A DNA stretch of 40,528 nucleotides from Flavobacterium terrigena (GTDB lineage Bacteria; Bacteroidota; Bacteroidia; Flavobacteriales; Flavobacteriaceae): positions 1-40,528 of the forward strand of contig NZ_FNYA01000012.1 in assembly GCF_900108955.1 (NCBI RefSeq), read 5' to 3'. Both the position numbers and the translations under genes were made by a program. Below, piece by piece: positions 14,714 through 25,500 of the stretch (within the stretch, counting starts at the first letter, position 1; each line of letters opens with the position of its first letter). The notes under the pieces were generated by a model. That model did no database searches, had not been told where the DNA came from, and was given only the letters and a program-made list of their open reading frames with translations.

Positions 14714-16450
14714 ATGTTTGATACATCTATATTAAAAGGGATGAAACTCTCTGATTTGCAAGAAATTGCAAAAGTTGCTAATATTCAAAAATTCAAAACT
14801 TTAAAAAAAGATGAATTAATTACGCAAATATTAGACGCTCAAAATTCTTCAGAAGATAAGCCTAAGGCTGAGAAACCCGCTAAAAAAGTTACTCCAGTTG
14901 CAAAAGCAGTTAAGGAAGTTGCAGAGGTTCAAGAAGTTGCACCTGTTGTTGCTGATAACGATGCTAAAACACAACGTGCAAGAATTAAGAAGCCAGTTGT
15001 GAAATCTTCAAACAGAGCTCAAGAAACGTTATCTTTTGAATTGGATGCTGAAGTTAAATCAGAATCTTATAGTCAACAACCAAAACAAGTTGTTGAAGAA
15101 AAAAAGGAGAAAAATGGAAATTCTGATACTAATGAGAATACACAAAATGTTGTAGCAGAGCCTTCAAACGAAGAAACCCGAGGCGAAGACGAATCGAGCG
15201 AAGCTAAGGCAGAAACAACTGAACAAGAAAGAAACAATCAGAATCCAAATTTCAAGAAAAATAATAACCAAAATAACAATCCAAAGTTTAATAAGAATAA
15301 CGGAAATAAAAACTTCCGCGAATCTGATTTTGAATTTGACGGAATTATTGAAAGTGAAGGTGTTTTAGAAATGATGCCAGATGGTTATGGTTTCTTACGT
15401 TCTTCAGATTATAATTATTTAGCTTCTCCTGATGATATTTATTTATCACAATCACAAGTTCGTTTATTCGGATTAAAAACGGGAGATACTGTAAAAGGTG
15501 TGGTTCGCCCACCAAAAGAAGGTGAGAAATTTTTCCCTTTAGTGCGCGTTTTAAAAATAAACGGACATGATCCTCAGGTTATTCGTGATAGAATTTCTTT
15601 TGAACATTTAACACCACTTTTCCCTGAAGAAAGATTTAATTTATCAGGAAAAAACACATCTATATCTACTAGAATTATCGATATGTTCTCGCCAATTGGT
15701 AAAGGACAACGTGCGATGATTGTAGCACAACCAAAAACAGGTAAAACGATGTTATTAAAGGATATTGCCAATTCAATTGCGGCCAATCATCCTGAAGTAT
15801 ATTTAATTGTTTTATTAATTGATGAAAGACCTGAAGAGGTAACAGATATGCAACGTAGTGTACGTGCCGAAGTTATTGCTTCTACTTTCGATGAACCAGC
15901 AGATCGACACGTAAAAGTGGCTAATATTGTTTTAGAAAAAGCAAAACGTTTGGTAGAATGTGGACATGACGTAGTGATTTTATTAGATTCAATTACACGT
16001 TTAGCAAGAGCTTACAATACAGTTCAACCCGCATCTGGAAAGGTACTGAGTGGAGGAGTAGATGCTAATGCATTACAAAAACCAAAACGTTTCTTTGGAG
16101 CGGCTCGTAATATCGAAAATGGTGGTTCATTAAGTATTATTGCAACTGCATTAACAGAAACTGGTTCTAAAATGGACGAAGTAATCTTCGAAGAATTTAA
16201 AGGAACAGGTAACATGGAATTACAATTAGATAGAAAAATATCTAACAAACGTATTTTCCCAGCTATCGATTTGGTTTCTTCAAGTACGCGTCGTGACGAC
16301 TTATTATTAGACAAATCAACGTTACAACATATGTGGATTTTACGTAAATACTTAGCGGATATGAATCCTGTGGAAGCGATGGAATTTATTGAATCTCGTA
16401 TCAAACGAACTAAAAATAACGAAGAGTTTTTAATTTCTATGAATGATTAG
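14714..16450 (+). CDS. rho: Transcription termination factor Rho
   Basis: Hexameric RNA helicase that ends transcription at untranslated RNA. The 578 residues are far longer than the roughly 420 of E. coli Rho because of an insert. Residues 5-45 form the Rho N-terminal helical domain. Residues 45-205 are low-complexity and probably disordered, rich in Lys/Glu and then Asn. The cold-shock-like RNA-binding domain follows with GYGFLRS (224-230). The ATPase core has P-loop AQPKTGKT (338-345), Walker [17 protein letters not shown], and the secondary RNA-binding loop [22 protein letters not shown]. All catalytic motifs are intact. It is probably monocistronic. Confidence 0.96.
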   Translation: MFDTSILKGMKLSDLQEIAKVANIQKFKTLKKDELITQILDAQNSSEDKPKAEKPAKKVTPVAKAVKEVAEVQEVAPVVADNDAKTQRARIKKPVVKSSNRAQETLSFELDAEVKSESYSQQPKQVVEEKKEKNGNSDTNENTQNVVAEPSNEETRGEDESSEAKAETTEQERNNQNPNFKKNNNQNNNPKFNKNNGNKNFRESDFEFDGIIESEGVLEMMPDGYGFLRSSDYNYLASPDDIYLSQSQVRLFGLKTGDTVKGVVRPPKEGEKFFPLVRVLKINGHDPQVIRDRISFEHLTPLFPEERFNLSGKNTSISTRIIDMFSPIGKGQRAMIVAQPKTGKTMLLKDIANSIAANHPEVYLIVLLIDERPEEVTDMQRSVRAEVIASTFDEPADRHVKVANIVLEKAKRLVECGHDVVILLDSITRLARAYNTVQPASGKVLSGGVDANALQKPKRFFGAARNIENGGSLSIIATALTETGSKMDEVIFEEFKGTGNMELQLDRKISNKRIFPAIDLVSSSTRRDDLLLDKSTLQHMWILRKYLADMNPVEAMEFIESRIKRTKNNEEFLISMND

Positions 16451-16465
16451 GAATTAAAAAAAAAT

Positions 16466-16494
16466 AAAAAAAGCGGCTTTATGTCGCTTTTTTT
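16466..16494 (+). terminator. Terminator of rho
   Basis: AAAAAAAGCG (16466-16475) pairs with CGCTTTTTTT (16485-16494) around a 9-base loop. The following T-rich tract makes it a classic plus-strand intrinsic terminator, 15 bases after the rho stop. Confidence 0.85.
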
Positions 16495-16612
16495 GTGTCT
16501 AAAAATTATTTCAAAAAGTAGTATTTTTTTAAAATAAAAAGTATATATTAGTGATGTAACAAAATTGATGAAATACGTGAGAATATTGTCAATTTTTTCT
16601 TGTTTAATTATG

Positions 16613-16620
16613 TATATTTG
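16613..16620 (+). promoter_or_regulatory. -7 promoter element of the TPR/AraC operon
   Basis: TATATTTG is an exact TAnnTTTG match 45 bases before the ATG at 16666. The best TTG (16586-16588) is 24 bases away, longer than ideal. Confidence 0.5.
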
Positions 16621-16665
16621 CACAAGAATTATGTTGTATTTTGAATAACCCCCAATGGTATAAAA

Positions 16666-18219
16666 ATGAATAAAAAACTATTTCATTTTACTATAAATTT
16701 TTTATTGATATCTCTAATATCATTAAAAGCTCACGCCCAAAATAGTCAGAATAAAGAGAGTTTGAATACGGAAATGGAATCTTTGATATTTACCAATCCA
16801 AAACAGTCTTTAAAAATTGCTCAACACTTACTAAGTAAATCGAATACAACCAATAGCGAAAAAGCAAAAATTAATTTAATTATTGCTAAAACCTATTTTG
16901 TTAATGGCGATTATAGTGCTTCACTTACCTTTTTATTTGATCAAAAAGAATACATTTCTTATCTATCAGAATTAGATCAAATTGAAATTGAAATTTATAA
17001 AGCTAAGATTTTCAGAAAAATAAATTTATTTGATGAAGTAAATTTAATTTTAAACAATATTGAAAATAAAATCAAAAATATAAGTGATGAAGAAGCAAAA
17101 CTAAACGCAACAACACTTTTTAATATTGAAAAAATTAGTTACGATTTCAATTCAGTTGCAGCCAAAAAAGGGATTGAATTTTTAAAATCTAATAATGGAC
17201 TACTACATCCCGAAGTTAAACTTTGGAAAAAAGTTGCTATGGGAAATTTTTATCTTGAAACAAAAAATTTAGAATTAGCTAGCCAGTATTATAATTCGGT
17301 TTTAGAAGGTATAAAGAAAGAAGAGATTCAAAACTTAAATGCAAAAGTCAATATTCTTATTGGTTTGGCAAATATAAGTCTTCAAAATAAAGAGTATCAA
17401 AAAACCAAAAGACTTTTAAACGAAGCAATGAATGATGCCACTTTTATTCAAAATGAATATTTAAAATACAGAATTGTTAGACAACAATTAATAAATTATC
17501 AGGCATTAAATGACGAAAGTAGTTACAAAGAAACGTATAAATTATTTAAAGATATTGATGGTGAGTTATCTGGAATGGAAGAAAATACACTAAACGTTGC
17601 CTATAATTTGATTTCTGAAGAGTATAATGTAATTGAAGAAGCGAAAAAAGAGAACTATTTTAAAAGTCTATACATTTGTTTTATCATTTTTGGATTGACA
17701 TTTATAGTTTGCTTTTTTTATTGGAGAAAATACCAACAAAGAAAAATTAATTTAACGGAAGTTTTAAAATATTTAGAATTAACGAGAACCAATACAATTG
17801 AAAATAAAGTTGTGAAAATTGAAGTACTTAAAAGAATCAATATTCCAAAAGAAACGGAAGAATTGATTTTAAGTAAATTAAAAAAATTCGAAAACACAAC
17901 TAAGTTTACAAATAATGATATTTCGTTAGCTGTATTAGCGGGTCAATTTGAAACCAACACTAAATATTTATCTGAAATTATCAATTCTCATTATAATGTA
18001 AATTTCAATACGTACATAAATAAGTTGAGAATAAATTATTTGGTTGAAAAGCTAAAATCTGATTCAAACTTTATGAATTATAAAATTAGCTATTTGGCTG
18101 AAGTTTCAGGTTTTACTTCTCATAGTAGTTTTGCAACAATTTTCAAATCTATTACTGGAATTTCTCCTGTAACATTTATCGAATTATTAAAAGAAGAAAA
18201 TGCCAAAAAAATAGCATGA
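16666..18219 (+). CDS. Membrane-anchored TPR protein with AraC-type DNA-binding domain
   Basis: One-component transmembrane regulator of 517 residues. A signal peptide (about 1-24, ending KAHAQ) is followed by TPR-like helical repeats (about 35-320), predicted periplasmic. One membrane helix (334-353, LYICFIIFGLTFIVCFFYW) leads into the cytoplasm. The C-terminus (about 418-510) is an AraC-type double helix-turn-helix with LAGQFETNTKYLSEIIN and ISYLAEVSGFTSHSSFATIFKSITGISP. Such proteins probably carry an envelope signal to promoters; ligand and targets are unknown. Its stop overlaps the next start by 4 bases (ATGA), so the two are translationally coupled. The surface-protein locus follows downstream. 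Confidence 0.85.
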   Translation: MNKKLFHFTINFLLISLISLKAHAQNSQNKESLNTEMESLIFTNPKQSLKIAQHLLSKSNTTNSEKAKINLIIAKTYFVNGDYSASLTFLFDQKEYISYLSELDQIEIEIYKAKIFRKINLFDEVNLILNNIENKIKNISDEEAKLNATTLFNIEKISYDFNSVAAKKGIEFLKSNNGLLHPEVKLWKKVAMGNFYLETKNLELASQYYNSVLEGIKKEEIQNLNAKVNILIGLANISLQNKEYQKTKRLLNEAMNDATFIQNEYLKYRIVRQQLINYQALNDESSYKETYKLFKDIDGELSGMEENTLNVAYNLISEEYNVIEEAKKENYFKSLYICFIIFGLTFIVCFFYWRKYQQRKINLTEVLKYLELTRTNTIENKVVKIEVLKRINIPKETEELILSKLKKFENTTKFTNNDISLAVLAGQFETNTKYLSEIINSHYNVNFNTYINKLRINYLVEKLKSDSNFMNYKISYLAEVSGFTSHSSFATIFKSITGISPVTFIELLKEENAKKIA

Positions 18220-19373
18220 TAGCCATTTTTCTACATAATTGTCTACTTAATAGTAAGAAACTAGTTCTTTTGTTTCTTCTATTTCCGTTTTTTATGAATG
18301 CTCAAAGTAAGAAAAACTATGATAGTATTATAAAAGAAGGAACGGCTTTAATGTATGAAAATCCAGATAAAGCAATTGCTCTAGGAAATCAAATTATAAA
18401 AGAAGCAAAAGACAATACTGATATTAAAATAAAAACTTATAAATTGATTTCTGATGCTTATTCATCTAAAAGAGATTATGAAAAATCTATTTTATATGTA
18501 AATAAAGCTAGTCAGATATTGCATTTGTCAAATGATAAATTATTGAAAATCATCATTTATAATAAAATGGGAATTCAATATGAGCAGCTAAAAATTTATG
18601 ATAAATCACTTCAATATTTAGATCAGTCTGAACAATTAATTTTAGAATACCCATCAAAAGATTCTATTCATTATTACTTAGGTGTAAATTATGTGGTCAG
18701 AGGATTTATTTATAAAGAAAAATTAAATTGTGACATTGCTATTGACTTTTTCGATAAAGGTATTTCATCACTTTTAAAATCGAAGTCGAAATCACCAAAT
18801 TCACCAATAAGTATTGCAAAATACAATAAAGGGAATTGTCATTTACAAATGCTTGAGTATTCAAAAGCGAAGGAAAACTTTTTAGATGCGATTAAGTTTG
18901 CTAAAAAAGCTAATGCAAACAGTTTGCATGCTTTTGCTTTGAAAGGTTTGGCGGAAGTAAGTACTAAAGAAGGAAAACATGCGGAAGCTATCAATTTTCT
19001 TAATAATGCGAAGCAAATTTCTGCGCAAGTAAATGATTTAGTTTTAAATAAACAATTATATAAAGGTTTGGCTGAGAATTATTTAGCATTAAATAATTGG
19101 GATAATTATAAAAAATTTCATAACTTGTACCTGTCAACGCAAAAGTTGATAAAGGAAAATGAAAGAAAATCTATTAGTGAATCATTAAAAGAAAAAAAAT
19201 CTGAATTAAATCTTAAATTTAAAAATAGTTTACCTAAATTTTACCTTGCTTATATAGCAATATTCTTTACTATAATTTTGCTCGTGTTTGCATTTTTATA
19301 TTTTATTAAATTAAAAAAGAAAGAAATTTCTGCTCTCCAAGACCAAATAAATACGCTCCAAAATTTAAAATAA
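18216..19373 (+). CDS. Membrane-anchored TPR protein without DNA-binding domain
   Basis: A 385-residue protein with the same layout as its upstream neighbour but no helix-turn-helix. It has an N-terminal hydrophobic signal (about 14-30, ending MNAQ) and TPR repeats (about 33-320; e.g. CHLQMLEYSKAKENFLDAIK and AEVSTKEGKHAEAINFLNNAK). One membrane helix (343-365) follows, then a short cytoplasmic tail KKKEISALQDQINTLQ that looks like a coiled coil. It is translationally coupled to the AraC-type gene. It could be a signalling partner or a truncated paralog; the tail is too short for an output domain. No frameshifted helix-turn-helix remnant was seen in the roughly 150 bases that follow. Confidence 0.8.
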   Translation: MIAIFLHNCLLNSKKLVLLFLLFPFFMNAQSKKNYDSIIKEGTALMYENPDKAIALGNQIIKEAKDNTDIKIKTYKLISDAYSSKRDYEKSILYVNKASQILHLSNDKLLKIIIYNKMGIQYEQLKIYDKSLQYLDQSEQLILEYPSKDSIHYYLGVNYVVRGFIYKEKLNCDIAIDFFDKGISSLLKSKSKSPNSPISIAKYNKGNCHLQMLEYSKAKENFLDAIKFAKKANANSLHAFALKGLAEVSTKEGKHAEAINFLNNAKQISAQVNDLVLNKQLYKGLAENYLALNNWDNYKKFHNLYLSTQKLIKENERKSISESLKEKKSELNLKFKNSLPKFYLAYIAIFFTIILLVFAFLYFIKLKKKEISALQDQINTLQNLK

Positions 19374-19385
19374 TACTTACACTGT

Positions 19386-19409
19386 AAAATAGGCTAACCT
19401 GCTTATTTT
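19386..19409 (+). terminator. Possible terminator of the TPR operon
   Basis: AAAATAGGC (19386-19394) pairs with GCTTATTTT (19401-19409), including one G-U pair. It starts 13 bases after the stop and a TTTTT run follows nearby. It would separate the regulator pair from the surface-protein gene. Confidence 0.55.
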
Positions 19410-19531
19410 ATCACGTTTTTAGGTAGTTTTTGTGCTTTTAAAATTCGGTAATTTTAAAAGATAACACAATATATATATGTATTTATATATATAATTTTAC
19501 TTCACTAACAATCAACATAAAGTGTAATATT

Positions 19532-22500
19532 ATGAAACACAAATTACATCTCATCTATAACCCTTTAAAGGGTATTGATGTAAAACTGCAAATGAAACTG
19601 CTATTCAGTACAGTTTTCTTTTTTTGCATTGCAAATGTAATGCAGGCTCAAACAGTATTAATTAATCCGGCTACGGATGGAGGTTTTAACTCTGGAAGTA
19701 CATTTGCCGCTAATGGATGGACTGTTGCAAACGAAGGAGTAAGTACAGTTAAATGGGCTCTTGGATCTGCAGCTTCAGGAACAACATCTGTTGGAGATTT
19801 AACTTCAGCTTCCGCTACAGTAACTTTAACTGCACCAAATCCAAACATAATTATTGGTCATATGGTTTATGGAGCTAATATTCCTTTAAATACATTTGTT
19901 CAAAATATTGTAGGAACAACTTTAACTTTATCCCAAAATGCTTCAGCAACTGCTAATGGTGTTACATTAGGTTTCGGAAAATTTTCTGGTGGTATTAGTG
20001 TGAGTGCAATTGAACCAACAACAGCTTCAATTGCTGCAAATACGTATTCAGTTACTTTAGCTACTGCCAACCCAAATATTTCAGTGGGAATGGAAATTGC
20101 TCCGATTGCAGGTTTTATTGGTGCAAATACTTATGTAGCGAGTATTAATGGTACAGCTTTAGGTTTGTCTAAAGCATCTATCAACGGTAGTGCTCTTGCT
20201 GTAGCTCAAACATTATCATTTACTGCAACTACTTCTGCAATTTCTGGTAATGCAGCCTATATTTCAAATGATAATGGTTTCACCAATTCATACGGTGGTT
20301 ACCCAACAAATAGAACAGTTTCTTTTTACAGAAATATAACTGTTCCTGCTTCTGAAAAAGCAATGACTTTAACTTTTGATGTAAAATCGGCACCATCTTC
20401 TGGTGGTGGATGGCAAGTATGGGCCGCTCCAGTTTCTCAAACAGTTACTGGTACAGATACTCAAGTTACAGCACCTTTTAATTATGGTGTGAATTGGCCA
20501 GGAGCAACGTTGATTTCTTTCAACTCTAACCCACAAGTTGCTACAACTAAAACAACAGCGTTTATTCCTAAATCTTTTGCAGGAACTACTTTCAAATTAA
20601 TTTTTGTATGGACGAATGGTACTTCAGCTGGAACTTTACCTCCAGCGGCTATTGATAATATTTCATTGACATCAAGAATTTCAGAAGAAATTACATGTGC
20701 ACATTCAGGACTTTGGTCTCAACCAGGTACTTGGGATGGAAATAAAGTTCCTACTCCTGCTGATTCAGTTGTTTTGGATAATGACGATGAAGTAGTTATG
20801 ATTGATTCAAGATATTCAGGATGTGAAGATTTAATTCTTGCTGGAACGAATTCATTAGTACAATTTGCAATCAGTACTGTTGTTGATGAATTAACAGTTA
20901 ATAATGATGTAAATTTGGCTGCTCCGGGCGCTAGATTTAATAATAACGACGGAACAAATGGTAAACATTTAAAAGTTGGACATAATTTTGATGTGGGTGC
21001 TGGTGCAAGATTCGATAGTAGTTTTGGATCTGGTACTGCATTTCAAGGTAGATTAACACTTAATGGATCTACAGTTCAAACAGTAACAGTTAATGCTACT
21101 GGTTTTGTAGGTGGTTCTGCAGCAGGAACAAATGCATTTGGAAACCGTGCTGGTGTTTTGAATCAATTAGAAGTAAATAATACAGCTACAGGAACACCAA
21201 ATGTTATTTGGGATGCTAATGGAGTAAGAATTAATGGAGCTTTGTTATTAACAAATGGTAGAGTAAGCATTCCTACAGGGAAAAGATTAATTCTTGGAAA
21301 TTTTGGTAGTATAAATTCATCTAATTTTATAGTTCTTCCTGGAAGTGGTTTTACAAACGGTACAGTATCTAGATGGATGAATTCTCCAAATACTAGAGAT
21401 GTACAAGTTGGTACAGAATACCCTGGAACAGATAATAATCACAAACCATTCTTGTATCCATTTATTACTGGTACTGGTTTAGACAGAACATTATATTTAT
21501 TACCAGATGCAGCTCCACAAAATGTTGGAGGTATTACAGGTGGTGAAGTAGCAGTAACTTATACAGATGCAAGTACTGTAACTAGTGCACTTTCTATTAC
21601 AGATGGTAGTTATACAATTAATAAAAGATATAATGGAAATTGGGCATTTTCAACTCCAGAATCATCTTCTAATGCTTCTTCTATTATTTACACTGCTAAT
21701 GCAACAACGCCAACTAATAGAGTAGGAGTTTATGCAAACGGAGCTTTTGAAGCACTTGATGGTTCATCAAGATTAATGAATGCATCAGCAGCATTAACTG
21801 GAACACATCAAGATGGAACAGTTCAGCCATTTGTGTTCAGAAAAGATTTACCTTTTGCTGATTTAATTGCAGCTCCAGTTTATGTAGGAGTTAATGATGC
21901 TTCAACTTTAAATACAGCTACGGGAATTACTTCTGCAAATTCAGGTGACTGGAATACAGCTTCAACTTGGGTTGGTGGTATAGTTCCTACTTGTACTAAT
22001 GTTGTTACTATTGCTGCTGGACATAACGTAACAGTATCAACTACTGCAGATGCTGCAAGTGTAGTTATCGCTAAAGGTGGTACTTTAACAAATAATGCTG
22101 GTGCAACTACAATGACTGTAGGTTGTACTAACAACAACAACGCTTTCTACAATTATGGTACTCATACCATGACTGCAGGTAATTTAAAAGTGAACGGTTT
22201 TGTTTCTCATAAAGTGGGAAGTTTCTTCAATCAAACAGGTGGTGATATTATTGTTGATAGTAATGATGCAGGTAATGCTGCTACTTCTGTTGCTTTTGGT
22301 GGTACGTCTTTCAAAATTGAAACGTCTAGTTTAAATTTAACTGGTGGTAAAATAACAATTGTTGACCCATTGGTAAATGTAACAACTCCAATTTCAGGAA
22401 CTACATTAGGAAGTTATACTTTGAATACTCAAGGTGCGACTGGTATTTTTACATATAATGGTAGTATTACTGGTACTTCTGCAAGTATGGGGAATATTGC

Positions 22501-25500
22501 TAATATGTTTGCAGTTGGACAAGTAGTAACTGGTCATGCAAATATTCCAGCTGGTACAACTATTACTAATATCACTGTAGGAAGTTTTGGATTCCCTTAT
22601 CCTCCAGTAACATTGACATTATCAGCACCAGTTACAGCTCCAGTCCCTGCAGGAACTCCATTGAATTTTTCTTCTATGGTGAACAACTGTTCTGCTATAG
22701 TTTTGGAAGCGAATACGTCAAATGCAAATTTATCATTAGGACAAGTAGCTTCTGGATCTGGAATACAAGCAGGTTCTACAATTACTGGTTTGTCTTTCGA
22801 TGGATTTGGAACAGAGTTTATGGTTAAAGTTACTTTATCATTACCTGTCATAACTTTACCTACATCGCCAATTACTGGGACAGAAATAATAACTTTTTCA
22901 GCAGTAAATGTAGGAGCATATTCTACAGTTTTAACTGCAACAAATACAAATATTAAGGCAGGTATGATTGTTAAAGGAGCAGGTATCAAACCAGGAACAT
23001 TTGTTGCTGCGGATGTTACTTCACCTGCTATAACTTTTTCAGAGCCAATTCAACCAGGTGCACCAACACCTTTAGTATTAGAATTTTACCCATTCAATAC
23101 ACAATCTAGTGGTTCATTTATTTATGCTTCACCAATTCATTATGCAGCTGGGTTAAACCACACATTACAAATTGGAGATGGAGTTTCTACTCATAATACA
23201 AGTGTTGTTAGTAACGGATTCAACTGTCAGTTTCAAGCATTAGGAGGTTTATTCTCATTAGGGAATTTAACTGTTGATGCACCAAATGGAGATACTAGAT
23301 ATATGAACGTAAGTTCTAACAATATTAATAATGGTTACAACATGAACGTTCAAAATGCATTAACGATTACTGCGGGTAGTGCCTTCAGAAAAACGTTTGC
23401 TAACGCTACGGTTTATGTTGGTGGTAATATTGTGAATAACGGATCGCTTAATTTTCCAAAAACTTCAACAGGTTTATATCTTGGAAATTTAATTAACGGA
23501 GTTGCCGTACCAACTACACTTCCACAAACTATTTCTGGGTCTGGTTCATTTATGACTAATCAATGGTCTCTTTCTTCAGGTTTGGATAATGTTGCTTTTA
23601 ATAGTATAACAGTAAATAATACAAATGCTGCGGGTGTGACACTTAACGTACCTGATTTTAGAGTTGGAAGTAGTGTTACTATGACTAACGGAATTTTACA
23701 TACTTCATCAGCATTTCCTCTTTATGTAGGTAATCCAGATGTAATGTCTGCAAGTAATCCAAGTGGATCACTTTCTGGTGGTAGTGCTACTTCATATATT
23801 GAAGGACCGGTTGCTTATGCAAACATGAGTTCTTCAAATATTAATCAGTTAAGATTATTCCCTGTTGGAAAAAACGGAAAATATCTTCCAATTTTAATCT
23901 CTTCAACAGGTGGTGTTGAGTTAATGGCTGAAGCTTTCGATACAAATTCAGGTTCTGTAAATACAACTAACGCTTCTAATTTAAGTACAAACAGATGGAA
24001 AGTAACTAGAGTAGGTTCTGCAGGAACTTTTACAGGGTATAATGTAAGAATTGCTCCTACAAGTCCAGTGGTTAATAATACAAATATTATTGTTCATGCA
24101 ACTGCAGATCAAGGAACTTATGATATCGTTTCAACTCCAGCTTCGGCTATAACTTTTGACGCGGCTCATTTTAGTATCCCAGCATTTCCATCAATTGTAT
24201 TAACTACACCACAAACTGGTGGTTTCTTAGGAAACTTTTCATACGCTCAAGGTGTAGCTTGTACTGGTACACCAACTCCTGGTGCTACAATTGCTTCTTC
24301 AATTGCTCCATGTTCAGCTCAGCCTATTACATTAAGTTTAACAACTCCTACAACAGGAGCTAGTGTAACATATCAATGGCAAAGTTCTACAAATGGAGGT
24401 TCAACTTGGACTGATATTTCAGGTGCAACTGCTGCAACTTATGTGGCAACTCCAACTGTAAATACTTCTTATCAATGTAATGTAACTTGTGCTTCAACTA
24501 GTACAGGTACTTCAACTCCAATTGCAGTAACTGTTTCTGCCTCTGCAGCAACCGTAACAGATGCTTCAATCTGTACAAGTGGTATTGCAAATTTAACAGC
24601 ATCAGGAAGTACAATTTTAAATTGGTATGATGCACAAACTGGTGGAACATTAGTTGCAACAGGAACTACTTATAGTCCTAACGTAGCAACAACTACTACT
24701 TTTTATGTGTCTTCTGCTAGTGAATCTACAGGTTCTGTAAATACTTTAGCTTTTGCAGGTACGGGTACTTCATCGGCTTTATTTAAAGGTATTGCCTTTG
24801 ATGTAACAAATAGAGTAAAATTAAAAACAGTAACAGTTTATCCTAAAAATACAGCAGCTCTTTCACCAATTACTATTAGTTTATATGATGCTACAGGTAA
24901 CTTGGTTACAGGAACTACTCCAGTAACTTTTGTACCAACTTTAGTAACTGGTGCAGTAGGAACAACTTCTCAAGTAGTAACATTAGATTACCAAATTCCA
25001 GTTGGAAATGGTTACAGATTAGTTGCAACAAATGGTTTAGCTTCTACAACTAATACTTTAGGAAATAGTACTGCTGTAATTGCTTACCCAACTAGTGGAC
25101 CAATTAGATTAACAGGTAATGTTTCAGCATTAAATGATGTAGTTGCTACTACAGCAAACGCTACAAACTGTTTCCATAATTTAACTTTTGATGAAATATG
25201 TGAATCAGTAAGAGTACCAGTTACTGCAACTGTAGTAAATACTGCGGCTCCAACTGGCGCAACTACACAAGATTCTTGTTTAACAGGAACAATTGCAGAC
25301 TTTAGCACTATTGGTACAGGTCTCATTTGGTATGATGCTGCTACTTTAGGAAATGTTATTCCAACATCAACTGTGGCAGTTTTAAATACTACTTATTATG
25401 TGTCTCAAACTATTAATGGTTGTGAGGGCCCGAGATTAGCAGTTTTAGCTTCAGGACCATGTTTAGGAACTGATAATTTCACAATTGCTAATTTATCTTA

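Noticed and set aside
19463..19500. TATATA-rich palindromic stretch before the type A surface-protein gene considered as an operator
   Set aside because: Simple alternating AT sequence; symmetry is expected by chance and no defined half-sites can be argued.
22597..22989. Minus-strand frames inside the 2060-residue protein (also 21880-22140, 25084-25326, 19648-19848)
   Set aside because: Shadow frames caused by low stop-codon density opposite Thr/Gly/Ala-rich coding sequence; no independent start signals or domains.
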